64,000 nucleotides of DNA from assembly GCF_002304225.1 (NCBI RefSeq), contig NZ_NSLB01000002.1, positions 248,001 to 312,000 of the forward strand. The letters are read 5' to 3'. The notes under the pieces were generated by a model. That model worked only from the letters and a program-made list of their open reading frames with translations, was not told the DNA's origin and made no database searches. Source of the DNA: Pseudomonas sp. HAR-UPW-AIA-41. Lineage in GTDB: Bacteria > Pseudomonadota > Gammaproteobacteria > Pseudomonadales > Pseudomonadaceae. Below are positions 48,036 through 55,913 of the stretch, piece by piece. How positions within the stretch are numbered: the stretch's first letter is position 1; every line of letters begins with the position of its first letter. Both the position numbers and the translations under genes were made by a program.

Positions 48036-48067
48036 AGTCCCGAATCACCTTCGCGCACGCACAAAAA

Positions 48068-48085
48068 AGGCAGCCGAAGCTGCCT
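48068..48085. terminator. Bidirectional terminator between the cyclase and the enoyl-CoA hydratase
   Basis: AGGCAGC-CGAA-GCTGCCT: a seven-base stem with a CGAA tetraloop (48068-48074, 48079-48085); on the minus strand it is followed by TTTTTTG, so it mainly serves the minus-strand hydratase gene, and the plus side is weaker. Confidence 0.8.
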
Positions 48086-48111
48086 CTCTTGCATGATGCC
48101 TGAGCAGACCA

Positions 48112-48954
48112 TCAGCCTTCGAACAGCCCCTTAACCGGGAACAAGTTGTCGAACTGTGCCTGGCTCTTGGTCGCCTTGGCCTGGAAGGTTTTCATCATGT
48201 CATTGGGACGGAACATGCCGGACTGCCAGGTGGCCATGTACTTGAGGCTGTCGGCCACGCTGTGATCGCGACTGTAGTTGAGCATTTCCTTGCAGCCGGT
48301 CACGGCCAGCGGGGAATGCTTGGCGATCTGCGCCGCAATGGCCATCACGCCCTCCAGCATCGCCTCCTGATTGTCAAAAACCTGATTGACCAGACCGAGC
48401 GCCAGCGCTTCCTGTGCCGAGAAGTTGCGCCCGGTAAAGGCCAGCTCACGGACTACGCCCTGGGGAATGAGTTTCGGCAAACGCTGCAGAGTGCCGACGT
48501 CTGCCGTCATGCCCAGCTCGGTTTCCTTGATAGTGAAGTAAGCATCTGCCGTGGCATAACGGCAATCAGCCGCACAGACCATGTCCAGCGCACCGCCGAT
48601 ACAACCGCCATGAATCGCTGCCAGCACCGGCAAACGCACCTCTTCCAACGAGCTCAGCGTTGCCTGCAGTTGCATCACCACACGACGCAGGTTTTCCGCC
48701 ATACGCCCCGGGTCGCCGCCCATCGGCACGCTCTTCGGATTGGTAAAGACGCCCAGGTCCATACCGGCGGAAAAGTGTTTGCCGGTGGAAGAAATGACAA
48801 TAACCCGCGCCTCGCCGCTCGCTTCGATGTCGCGCATGCACTGCGGCAACTCCACCCAGAAATCGGCATTCATCGAGTTGAGCGCCTCCGGGCGGCTCAA
48901 CTGCACATGGGCAATGTGCTCAGCCAGGGTGACAGTGAAGCTTTTATAGGTCAT
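48112..48954 (-). CDS. Crotonase-family enoyl-CoA hydratase/isomerase
   Basis: 280 residues, crotonase fold. Oxyanion-hole segments STGKHFSAGMDLGVF and AIHGGCIGGALDMVCAADCRYA, followed by KETELGMTADVGTLQRLPKL, resemble the dienoyl-CoA isomerase-like subgroup, with Asp in the last segment a possible catalytic residue. The frame extends 18 codons upstream; the ATG at 48954 fits the family. Divergent from a TetR regulator with a palindrome in the shared promoter region, so it is probably repressed by it. Confidence 0.87.
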   Translation of the reverse strand: MTYKSFTVTLAEHIAHVQLSRPEALNSMNADFWVELPQCMRDIEASGEARVIVISSTGKHFSAGMDLGVFTNPKSVPMGGDPGRMAENLRRVVMQLQATLSSLEEVRLPVLAAIHGGCIGGALDMVCAADCRYATADAYFTIKETELGMTADVGTLQRLPKLIPQGVVRELAFTGRNFSAQEALALGLVNQVFDNQEAMLEGVMAIAAQIAKHSPLAVTGCKEMLNYSRDHSVADSLKYMATWQSGMFRPNDMMKTFQAKATKSQAQFDNLFPVKGLFEG

Positions 48955-49030
48955 CGCGAATACCCATCGAGAGGCCCAGGCGGAATGCCCAAGCTGGCAG
49001 TGCGCCACGATAGGAGGGCAATCCTGACAC

Positions 49031-49036
49031 TGTCAA
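49031..49036 (-). promoter_or_regulatory. Probable -35 of the enoyl-CoA hydratase promoter
   Basis: On the minus strand TTGACA (49036-49031) is followed after 18 bases by TATCGT (49012-49007), a plausible sigma-70 promoter for the hydratase gene. Confidence 0.45.
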
Positions 49037-49052
49037 GTTCACCTAGGTCAAC
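49037..49052. promoter_or_regulatory. Candidate TetR operator between the hydratase and its regulator
   Basis: GTTCACCTAGGTCAAC is a 16-bp palindrome with one mismatched pair. It touches the -35 of the hydratase promoter and overlaps the position of the -35 of the regulator gene. Confidence 0.55.
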
Positions 49053-49079
49053 CAACCCGGCGCTGTTTATACTCACCCC

Positions 49080-49718
49080 ATGAGCACACAAGAACCGCTT
49101 TATCACCATGGCAACCTGCGTCAGGCACTGCTCGACAGCAGCCTGGCAATCCTGCGTAGCGAAGGGATAGCAGCCCTGTCGCTGCGTCGCCTGGCCGAAC
49201 ACTCCGGTGTCTCGCGCGGCGCGCCCTACCACCATTTTCGCGACAAGCAGGCATTGCTCGCGGCAGTTGGCGAGCTGGGGTTTGCCGAGCTGAATAAACT
49301 TCTGCAGACCTTGGTTGAAGATGAACAGCAGCCTTTGCGCGAACGCCTGCACCAAGCCGTGCTGGGCTATCTTGACTTCGCCACTCAACAACCCGAGCTG
49401 TATGCCCTGATGTTCGGCCGGACCTTATGGCAGAGCAGCAACGATGTTGGCACCGCAGAGTTCCAGCGCTACGCCAAGGATTGCTTCCGGCAGTACGTGC
49501 ATCTGTTCGAGCAACTCGACAACAGCCTAGGCCTTCCCAGCCTCACTCATCTGCGCAAGGCGCAACTGCTTTGGGCCACGCTGCACGGGCTGGCCAAGCT
49601 GAGCAGTGATGGCATCTTTGTCAAACCTGAGGACCTGGCCGACATCGCCCTCCAGGCACTGCCTCCCCTAAGCACGATCAGCAGCCACCCAGCAGAAATC
49701 GGAGAAATGATTAGGTGA
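49080..49718 (+). CDS. TetR/AcrR-family transcriptional regulator
   Basis: 212 residues. The N-terminal HTH is typical: [45 protein letters not shown]. The C-terminal ligand domain has [11 protein letters not shown] (WHG-like). It is divergent from the enoyl-CoA hydratase gene and probably represses it in response to an acyl-CoA. A -10 (TATACT, 49068-49073) ends only seven bases before the ATG and no ribosome site is seen, so the mRNA may be leaderless. Confidence 0.9.
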   Translation: MSTQEPLYHHGNLRQALLDSSLAILRSEGIAALSLRRLAEHSGVSRGAPYHHFRDKQALLAAVGELGFAELNKLLQTLVEDEQQPLRERLHQAVLGYLDFATQQPELYALMFGRTLWQSSNDVGTAEFQRYAKDCFRQYVHLFEQLDNSLGLPSLTHLRKAQLLWATLHGLAKLSSDGIFVKPEDLADIALQALPPLSTISSHPAEIGEMIR

Positions 49719-49881
49719 AACCCCTCCAGTCGAGTATGGTGTGTCCACTGGCTGCATGTGTCACCGTAAATCGACTTGTTTAGATCTCGATCCATTCACA
49801 CCATCGGTTTCTTTACTCTTTGCACTCAGTCACGGCCCGGGCTGTTCCGGCGCTGTGCAAACTTTGTTCAAGGAGACTCCC

Positions 49882-50091
49882 ATGTCCGAACGTCAAACTG
49901 GCACCGTCAAGTGGTTCAACGATGAGAAAGGCTTCGGCTTCATCACCCCGGAAAACGGTCCTGACCTGTTTGTGCACTACCGCTCGATCCAGAGCACCGG
50001 CTTCAAAAGCCTGCAGGAAGGCCAAAAGGTCTCCTTCGTGGCTGTGAAAGGCCAGAAAGGCATGCAAGCTGACGAGGTACAGGTGGTCTAA
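49882..50091 (+). CDS. Cold-shock family RNA-binding protein (CspA-like)
   Basis: 69 residues, a single CSD fold with RNP1 KGFGFITP and RNP2-like [14 protein letters not shown] first strand. It is an RNA chaperone of the CspA type. AAGGAG at 49870-49875 precedes the start; the open frame upstream of it (47 codons) is the untranslated leader, which is long as in other csp genes. A terminator follows. Confidence 0.93.
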   Translation: MSERQTGTVKWFNDEKGFGFITPENGPDLFVHYRSIQSTGFKSLQEGQKVSFVAVKGQKGMQADEVQVV

Positions 50092-50110
50092 TCACCTGCC
50101 CCGTCAAAGA

Positions 50111-50137
50111 GAACCGGCCCACGGGCCGGTTTTTTTA
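50111..50137 (+). terminator. Terminator of the cold-shock gene
   Basis: AACCGGCCC (50112-50120) pairs with GGGCCGGTT (50123-50131), followed by TTTTTT. Confidence 0.9.
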
Positions 50138-50183
50138 TCTCCGCTGTCTATCCAAGGCAGCAGCAACTGCAGAGGATCAGCAA

Positions 50184-50363
50184 ATGCGCGTGAAGGGCTC
50201 GAATAAAGTTGCCAAACCGGCTCCGGCCGTGGAAACCCGCGAATCCATCGAGGCTCAGGTTGCGGCCTTTCTGCAAAGCGGCGGCGAAATCCAGCAGGTA
50301 GAGCGCGGCGTCAGTGGCCAGGTATGGACACCGAGCCGACAGATCTCTCTGGGCAAGAAGTAA
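50184..50363 (+). CDS. Small basic conserved protein downstream of the cold-shock gene
   Basis: 59 residues, not in a family I can name with certainty. A basic disordered N-terminus MRVKGSNKVAKPAPAV precedes a helix ESIEAQVAAFLQSGGEIQQVERGVSG and an end QVWTPSRQISLGKK. The helix resembles the core of the Pseudomonas regulator SutA (FLSRGGKVQEIE), but it lacks SutA's acidic N-terminus. AGAGGAT upstream supports translation. It follows the csp terminator and probably has its own promoter. Confidence 0.68.
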   Translation: MRVKGSNKVAKPAPAVETRESIEAQVAAFLQSGGEIQQVERGVSGQVWTPSRQISLGKK

Positions 50364-50461
50364 GTCGTTGTTATCGTGGCTGCAGGCTGCTCAATAGCCT
50401 GCGCCGCCACACTGCTCCGCCGACCGATACTTCGACCAACCTCCAGTAACCCAGTCAGAGG

Positions 50462-51229
50462 CTAGTTTCGCGCATGCGAAATATGAAAGCTCTGCACTCC
50501 GGGATGCAGCTCCAGCGCCTTGGCCAAACCTATCATCGGCGTGCCACAGTTACGGCAGTTGGCGATAGCCACAAAGCGCCACTCAGGAGCGCCTTGGGAA
50601 AAACTGATGCTGATTGACCCCATGGCCATATCGAAGCCATGCGTCATCAGGAATGCACGCAAAGCGCCTTCCTCTGGACAGAATCCATCGTCAAAGCGCA
50701 ACGTAAGACCTATAGCAGGGCGCTGCGGCAACCAAGACTCAATTCGCGAAAGACCCAGCATGCACATGGCCGACAGCAACGCTAACAGAATGCCTGCCGC
50801 ATAAAAGCCCACCCCCACCAGCACACCGATGGCTGATGAGGCCCAGATAGAGGCCGCCGTGGTCAGGCCGCTGATATTGAGCCCCTCACGCATGATCACA
50901 CCAGCACCGAGAAAACCGATGCCTGTGACAATCCCCTGAATGATCCGGGTCGGGTCAGTGCCCATGGCACTTGGCGTGGCATGCCCGCCATACCAGCCGA
51001 CCGAGTAGCCGGCAATCACCGTCAGAGCACAAGACGCCATGCACACCAGCCCATAGGTGCGCATGCCCGCCGCACGGCCATGGTAGGCGCGCTCATAACC
51101 CACCAGGCACCCCAGCAGCAGGGCGCCCAGTAGGTTGAGGAAAATCACCAGATTGATCTGCAGCGACTGAGCAGACCAGTAGTCAAGCAGGCTGGGTAAC
51201 GACAGAGGCTGCATGATCACTTGCTCCAC
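50462..51229 (-). CDS. MgtC/SapB family membrane protein
   Basis: 255 residues. About five membrane helices in the N-terminal MgtC domain with the family markers GCLVGYERAYHGRAAGMRTYGLVCMASCALTVIAG and GIGFLGAGVIMREGLNISGLTTAASIWASSAIG. The C-terminal cytoplasmic region has an ACT-like beta-alpha pattern. MgtC proteins affect membrane potential, Mg2+ limitation and virulence without being transporters. An alternative start is at 51214 (MQPLSLP). Confidence 0.9.
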   Translation of the reverse strand: MEQVIMQPLSLPSLLDYWSAQSLQINLVIFLNLLGALLLGCLVGYERAYHGRAAGMRTYGLVCMASCALTVIAGYSVGWYGGHATPSAMGTDPTRIIQGIVTGIGFLGAGVIMREGLNISGLTTAASIWASSAIGVLVGVGFYAAGILLALLSAMCMLGLSRIESWLPQRPAIGLTLRFDDGFCPEEGALRAFLMTHGFDMAMGSISISFSQGAPEWRFVAIANCRNCGTPMIGLAKALELHPGVQSFHISHARN

Positions 51230-51296
51230 AGGGACTTATTGCTAAGCGTAGATAAGTCCCCGAGGAACAGCAGAGTGACAAGAGAAAATAGCGCCC

Positions 51297-52133
51297 TCAG
51301 GGCAGACGGATTCGGTCACTCTCGATGACGATCAGACCCTGCTTGTACAAGCCACCAATTGCCTTCTTGAAATTGCCCTTGCTCACGCCGAACAGACTGC
51401 TGATCTGCTCCGGCGAGCTCTTGTCACTGAGGGGTAACTGACCGTCTGCTTCACGCAACTTGGCCAGAATCTGCTCGCTCAGGCTGCTGGCAGCCTCGCG
51501 CCCAAGCGGTTGCAGACTGAGACTGATCTTGCCATCAGCCCGCACTTCACGAATGAAGCCACGTTCGCGCATACCGCCACGCAGGAACTTGAACACTTCG
51601 TTGTTGTGAATCAGGCCCCAGTGCTCGTTGTTGATGATGGCCTTGAAGCCCATATCGGTCTTTTCCACCACCAGCAAATCAACTTCCTGACCTGTCTCAT
51701 AGCGCACCGGGGTCTTGTCCAAATGCCGGTCCAACCGAGCCGTGGCAGTAATCCTACGGGTACGCTGATCGAGATAGACATACACCACGCAGTAATCACC
51801 AACCTGCAGCGGACGCTTTTCTTCCGAATGAGGCAGCAACAGATCCTTGGGCAGCCCCCAGTCAAGGAAGAGGCCCACACGATTGATCTCTACGACCTTG
51901 AGGCTGGCAAAGCCGCCAACCTGCACCTTGGGTTTCTGTGTCGTAGCAATCAGACGATCTTCACTGTCCAGGTAGACAAAGACATTCAGCCAGTCGCCCA
52001 CCTCCAGCTCTTCACCCTTGGGGATATAACGCTTGGGCAGAAGAATCTCGCCATCGACGCCGCCATCCAGATAGAGGCCGAAATCGGTGTACTTAGTGAT
52101 TTGCAGAGAGTTGTATCGGCCAATGGCTGCCAT
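51297..52133 (-). CDS. S1-like RNA-binding protein, CvfB/YitL family
   Basis: 278 residues. Tandem S1-like OB folds (YNSLQITKYTDFGLYLDGGVDGEILLPKRYIPKGEELEVGD; then NRVGLFLDWGLPKDLLLPHSEEKRPLQVGD) and a third near YETGQEVDLLVVEKTDMGFKAIINNEHWGLIH, followed by a C-terminal winged helix (LSDKSSPEQISSLFGVSKGNFKKAIGGLYKQGLI). In Gram-positives CvfB influences virulence gene expression; the role here is unknown. Divergent from the sulfatase-fold gene at 52421. Confidence 0.9.
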   Translation of the reverse strand: MAAIGRYNSLQITKYTDFGLYLDGGVDGEILLPKRYIPKGEELEVGDWLNVFVYLDSEDRLIATTQKPKVQVGGFASLKVVEINRVGLFLDWGLPKDLLLPHSEEKRPLQVGDYCVVYVYLDQRTRRITATARLDRHLDKTPVRYETGQEVDLLVVEKTDMGFKAIINNEHWGLIHNNEVFKFLRGGMRERGFIREVRADGKISLSLQPLGREAASSLSEQILAKLREADGQLPLSDKSSPEQISSLFGVSKGNFKKAIGGLYKQGLIVIESDRIRLP

Positions 52134-52358
52134 GGGAAATACCAGAACTGATCAGCCTGCATTCTAACTCAGCGCAGAGACCACATGCCGCTCTCGTGAC
52201 GGTGACGACCTGCAAACGCCGTATTCTCTAGTCAATGAGAGCCCCTCTGAACGCCCAAAGACTGAAGCAGAAACCGAGCAACACTATTTATTTTGCAATC
52301 TGGCTAATCTTCCAGTATCTCACCGGATATATTTCGAAATAGTGTCAGATTCGGTTTA

Positions 52359-52375
52359 CATGCAACTGTTGCATG
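52359..52375. repeat. Perfect inverted repeat overlapping the upstream ATG of the sulfatase-fold gene
   Basis: CATGCAA-CTG-TTGCATG, a 7-bp inverted repeat with a three-base centre. The ATG at 52373, the first possible start of the downstream frame, is inside it, which argues against that ATG as the start and for an operator. Confidence 0.5.
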
Positions 52376-52420
52376 CACCGACTTGTCTTAATTACGCCCT
52401 TATTGCTTTACGGAGCGTCC

Positions 52421-54622
52421 GTGCATCCTCCCAGCAGCCGGCTGTTGTCTTCTGTGTTTGCCTGGTTGGCGCCGGCCAGCCTGTTTTTTCTGATTCCCCT
52501 GATCAGCCGCTGGAGCCTGAACTGGCAGCATCCCTATGGCTACCTGTCAGACTTGGCTTTCGGCCTGGCGCTTTTCATGCTCTGCCGCGGCCGCCCGCGC
52601 TGGTTCGCGCTGCCGTTGATGCTGCTCTGGCTGCTCTGCCAGATCGGCAGCCTCGAAATGATTGAAGCCGTAGGCCGGATGCCTGAGCTGAATGACCTAC
52701 GTTATCTGGCCGACCCGCAATTCATTGGCAACTCGACTGCCGGCAGCAGCGGCGGTCTTAGTCATCCTCTGATCGCAGCCGCACTGTTACTGGCACTGCT
52801 GCTCAGCCTGCTGCATCGCCCGTTGCCTCAGGAGCGCCCCCCTACCTGGCTGCTGGCTCTGCCTGCCGCACTGCTGGTCGGCCATGCCGCCAGCCAGTGG
52901 TATCAGCCCAGCGAAGTCAGCCAGTGGCAACAGTTCAACCTGCCGCACAAGTGGCTGGCCGAAGGCCTCAGTCGAGTTCAGTTGAATCTTGAGGAACAAC
53001 TGGATGGCACGCCGGAGGCCGAGCCGGACATCAGCAGCCTTACCCAACTGGACCTCAATGGCCGCAAGCTGGTGGCTGATCGCGGCCAGGCACGCAATGT
53101 TCTGATCATTACCCTGGAAGGTATTCCCGGCGCCTATATCAGCGCCAACCGTACCGCCCTGAACGTTCCCAGCGGCCCGCCTCTGATGCCCAAGCTGAGC
53201 GCGTGGGCTGAACGCGGCATGAGCACCCCTGACTACGTGCTGCATAGCCATCAGACCATACGCGGCCTGTACGCCATGCTTTGCGGCGACTACAGCAAAC
53301 TCGACTCGGGCACGCCCAAGGGGGTTGAGCTGCTCAACAACACCAGTCGCAGCCGCCAGTGCCTGCCCGCACAGCTGCGCCAGCGCGGTTTTTCCACGCA
53401 TTTCTTGCAGGGCGCCGGGCTGCGCTTCATGGCCAAGGACAAGATCATGCCGCAAATGGGTTTCCAGAAGACCCTGGGGCGTGACTGGTTCCGCAACAAA
53501 CCCAATCTGGAATTTCCCTGGGGCATGGACGACAAGGCCTACTTCGAGGGCGCCCTGGGTTACGTCAAACAGCTGCGCCATCAGCGCCAGCCATGGATGC
53601 TGACCCTGCTGACCGTCGGCACCCACCAGCCCTACTCGGCCCCCGAGGATTACCTGCAGCACTATCCGGACGGCAAGCAGGCCGCTGTGGCCTATCTGGA
53701 TGATGCCATCGACAACTTCCTCAGCCAGCTGGACAAGATGGGCGTGCTGAAAAACACCCTGGTCGTCATCACCTCCGACGAGTCCCATGGTATCGACAAC
53801 GTACGCCTGGCCTCGGCCTGGGGCCTCAACCTGGTCCTCGCCCCCGAGCAGAACCGCCTGCCGGCACTCAAGGGCGGCGTCTACGGTCATGTCGACCTGA
53901 CCACCTCGGTGCTCGACTACTTCGGCCTGCCGGTACCGGGCAATCTGATCGGCCGCTCGCTGTTCCGCGACTACGACAATGGCCGGCCGATGATCTCCTA
54001 CACCAACGGCCTGCTGCGCCTGCACGACGGTCAGGAAACCTTCAGCGAGTGCGACTTCCAGCAGGTATGCCGGCGTTACCGCAGCGAGGGCTTCATTGCC
54101 GCCGAAGCCGAATTCCTGGGCCGCTTTCGTGGTCGTGAGGCCCGCCTGATCAGCCGCAGCGCGGCTCTGCTTGATCAGTCGCTGCAGGGCGGACAGGCCG
54201 GCCAGCAATACCAGTTCGCCACCCGCGAGCGCATCCGCCTCAAGGACAGCATTCACGACGACTGGGCCGACAACTTGATCGGTGCCCAGTACCTCGAAAT
54301 GCCTAGCCACAGTCGCACCACAGTAACCCTGAAGATTCGCCCCGTGAAACTCGACCGTGAAGGCGCGCGCCTGCTGCTCAAAACCAAAGAATATGATCGC
54401 GATATCAACCTGGCCATCCCGCCGCTGCCACCACTCAAGGCAGGACAGCCCCTGGAACTGAGCTTTGACTTCGCCAACGAGAAAGCGCGCAAGGCTTTTT
54501 CCTTCCACCTGCTGGCAGAAGGCCGTGGCGCCATCGAAATCACCGATTTCAGCGTAACCACACTCCCCATCGAAGTGCCGACACTGGAAGAGCCCAACCC
54601 GCCGGCCAGCGCCCTGCGCTAG
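52421..54622 (+). CDS. LtaS-like membrane sulfatase/phosphotransferase
   Basis: 733 residues. Four or five hydrophobic segments in the first 210 residues lead to an alkaline-phosphatase-fold sulfatase domain: NVLIITLEGIPGAYI, LHSHQTIRGLYAMLCGDYSK (Thr of the active site likely), LLTVGTHQPYSAPEDYLQHYP, and VITSDESHGIDN (metal-binding Asp/His). Such enzymes transfer phosphoglycerol or phosphoethanolamine groups from lipids to envelope glycans; the substrate here is unknown. An ATG at 52373 is in frame but lacks a ribosome site; GGAG at 52412-52415 fits GTG at 52421, which I use. A C-terminal beta domain of about 130 residues follows the catalytic part. Confidence 0.85.
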   Translation: MHPPSSRLLSSVFAWLAPASLFFLIPLISRWSLNWQHPYGYLSDLAFGLALFMLCRGRPRWFALPLMLLWLLCQIGSLEMIEAVGRMPELNDLRYLADPQFIGNSTAGSSGGLSHPLIAAALLLALLLSLLHRPLPQERPPTWLLALPAALLVGHAASQWYQPSEVSQWQQFNLPHKWLAEGLSRVQLNLEEQLDGTPEAEPDISSLTQLDLNGRKLVADRGQARNVLIITLEGIPGAYISANRTALNVPSGPPLMPKLSAWAERGMSTPDYVLHSHQTIRGLYAMLCGDYSKLDSGTPKGVELLNNTSRSRQCLPAQLRQRGFSTHFLQGAGLRFMAKDKIMPQMGFQKTLGRDWFRNKPNLEFPWGMDDKAYFEGALGYVKQLRHQRQPWMLTLLTVGTHQPYSAPEDYLQHYPDGKQAAVAYLDDAIDNFLSQLDKMGVLKNTLVVITSDESHGIDNVRLASAWGLNLVLAPEQNRLPALKGGVYGHVDLTTSVLDYFGLPVPGNLIGRSLFRDYDNGRPMISYTNGLLRLHDGQETFSECDFQQVCRRYRSEGFIAAEAEFLGRFRGREARLISRSAALLDQSLQGGQAGQQYQFATRERIRLKDSIHDDWADNLIGAQYLEMPSHSRTTVTLKIRPVKLDREGARLLLKTKEYDRDINLAIPPLPPLKAGQPLELSFDFANEKARKAFSFHLLAEGRGAIEITDFSVTTLPIEVPTLEEPNPPASALR

Positions 54623-54806
54623 ATACGGCCTGGCTCAGTGACTGCCCGCCCGGGATATGCCGCAGGCGAGCGCCTGTGTCATGATCGTTTCCGTCTTTTT
54701 CCCGGTCGGCTCCCTTACAGCAGTGCTGTTGGAGACGCCGGGACATTTGCAGTGCCGGATCGAACACCCGATCGCCTAGCCAACCTGACACAGCCAAGGA
54801 AGTGCC

Positions 54807-55913
54807 ATGACACCAGCCCCTGCGGACAACAAACTCATCTCCCGTGACCTGCTCGATGTGCTGATCCGCGCCGGCCTGATCGGCGTGCTGGTGATGTTCT
54901 GCTACCAGGTCTTTCAGCCCTTCCTCAATCTGATGCTGTGGTCGATGATCCTCGCGATCACCCTCTACCCAGCGCACGGCCTGCTGAAGGCCCGCATGGG
55001 CAACAGTGATGGCCGCGCCGCCACTGCGCTGGTGGTTGTCAGCATCGCCATCCTGCTGGTTCCCGTGTATCTGCTGGGCGCCTCCATGGCCGACTCGATC
55101 GAGAGCACTATCGCACTGGTCAAGAGTGGCGACATGCATATCCCCCGCCCTGCCGAGTCAGTAGCCAGCTGGCCGCTAATCGGTCAGCAGCTGCACGACC
55201 TCTGGCTACAGGCCTCCACCGACCTGACCAGTCTGCTGAAGAAGGTCGCCCCGCAGCTCAAGGATGTGAGCCTTGACCTGCTCGGCAAGCTGGCCGGTAT
55301 CGGCATGGGCTTTCTGGTGTTCATTTTCGCCCTGATCATTGCCGGCATATTCATGGCCTTCGGCGAGAGCGGTAGCCGCAGCGCCGTACAGATCTTCTCG
55401 CGCATTTCCGGCCCAGCAAAAGGCCCCAAAATCGCTGAACTGTGCACCGCAACCATCCGCGCTGTCGCCCAGGGTGTGGTCGGCATTGCCTTTATCCAGA
55501 TGTTGCTGATCGGCGCCGGCTTTGTCGTCATGGGCGTACCTGGCGCCGGGCTGCTGGCCCTGGCGGTCCTGCTCCTCGGCATCATGCAACTGCCGGCCAC
55601 ACTGATCACCATTCCGGTGATCGCCTATGTCTTTGCCACCGAAGGCGCCAGCGTGGCCTCCATCGCTTTCGCGATCTATACCTTTGTGGCCGGTCTGGTC
55701 GACAACGTACTCAAGCCACTGCTGCTCGGCCGCGGCGTTGCCGTGCCAATGCCGGTGGTGCTGATCGGCGCGCTTGGCGGGATGGTGACCAGCGGCATCA
55801 TCGGTCTATTCATTGGCCCGGTCATCCTTGGGGTCGGCTACCAGCTGTTCTGGCAGTGGGTGGAAGACCAGAACGAACAGAGCAATACGAGCGACAACAA
55901 CGCCGGGCAATGA
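54807..55913 (+). CDS. AI-2E family (PerM-type) transporter
   Basis: 368 residues. Membrane protein of the AI-2E transporter/PerM family, 8 or so helices (VLIRAGLIGVLVMFCYQVFQPFLNLMLWSMILAITLYPAHG; C-terminal GALGGMVTSGIIGLFIGPVILGVGYQLFWQWV with the conserved GxxGxFxGP). Members export AI-2 or act as Na+/H+ antiporters. It is the first gene of a five-gene operon and overlaps the NodT gene by four bases. Confidence 0.9.
   Translation: MTPAPADNKLISRDLLDVLIRAGLIGVLVMFCYQVFQPFLNLMLWSMILAITLYPAHGLLKARMGNSDGRAATALVVVSIAILLVPVYLLGASMADSIESTIALVKSGDMHIPRPAESVASWPLIGQQLHDLWLQASTDLTSLLKKVAPQLKDVSLDLLGKLAGIGMGFLVFIFALIIAGIFMAFGESGSRSAVQIFSRISGPAKGPKIAELCTATIRAVAQGVVGIAFIQMLLIGAGFVVMGVPGAGLLALAVLLLGIMQLPATLITIPVIAYVFATEGASVASIAFAIYTFVAGLVDNVLKPLLLGRGVAVPMPVVLIGALGGMVTSGIIGLFIGPVILGVGYQLFWQWVEDQNEQSNTSDNNAGQ

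Noticed and set aside
53290..53535. Minus-strand frames inside the sulfatase-fold gene
   Set aside because: Shadow of the plus-strand domain; no ribosome site or similarity.
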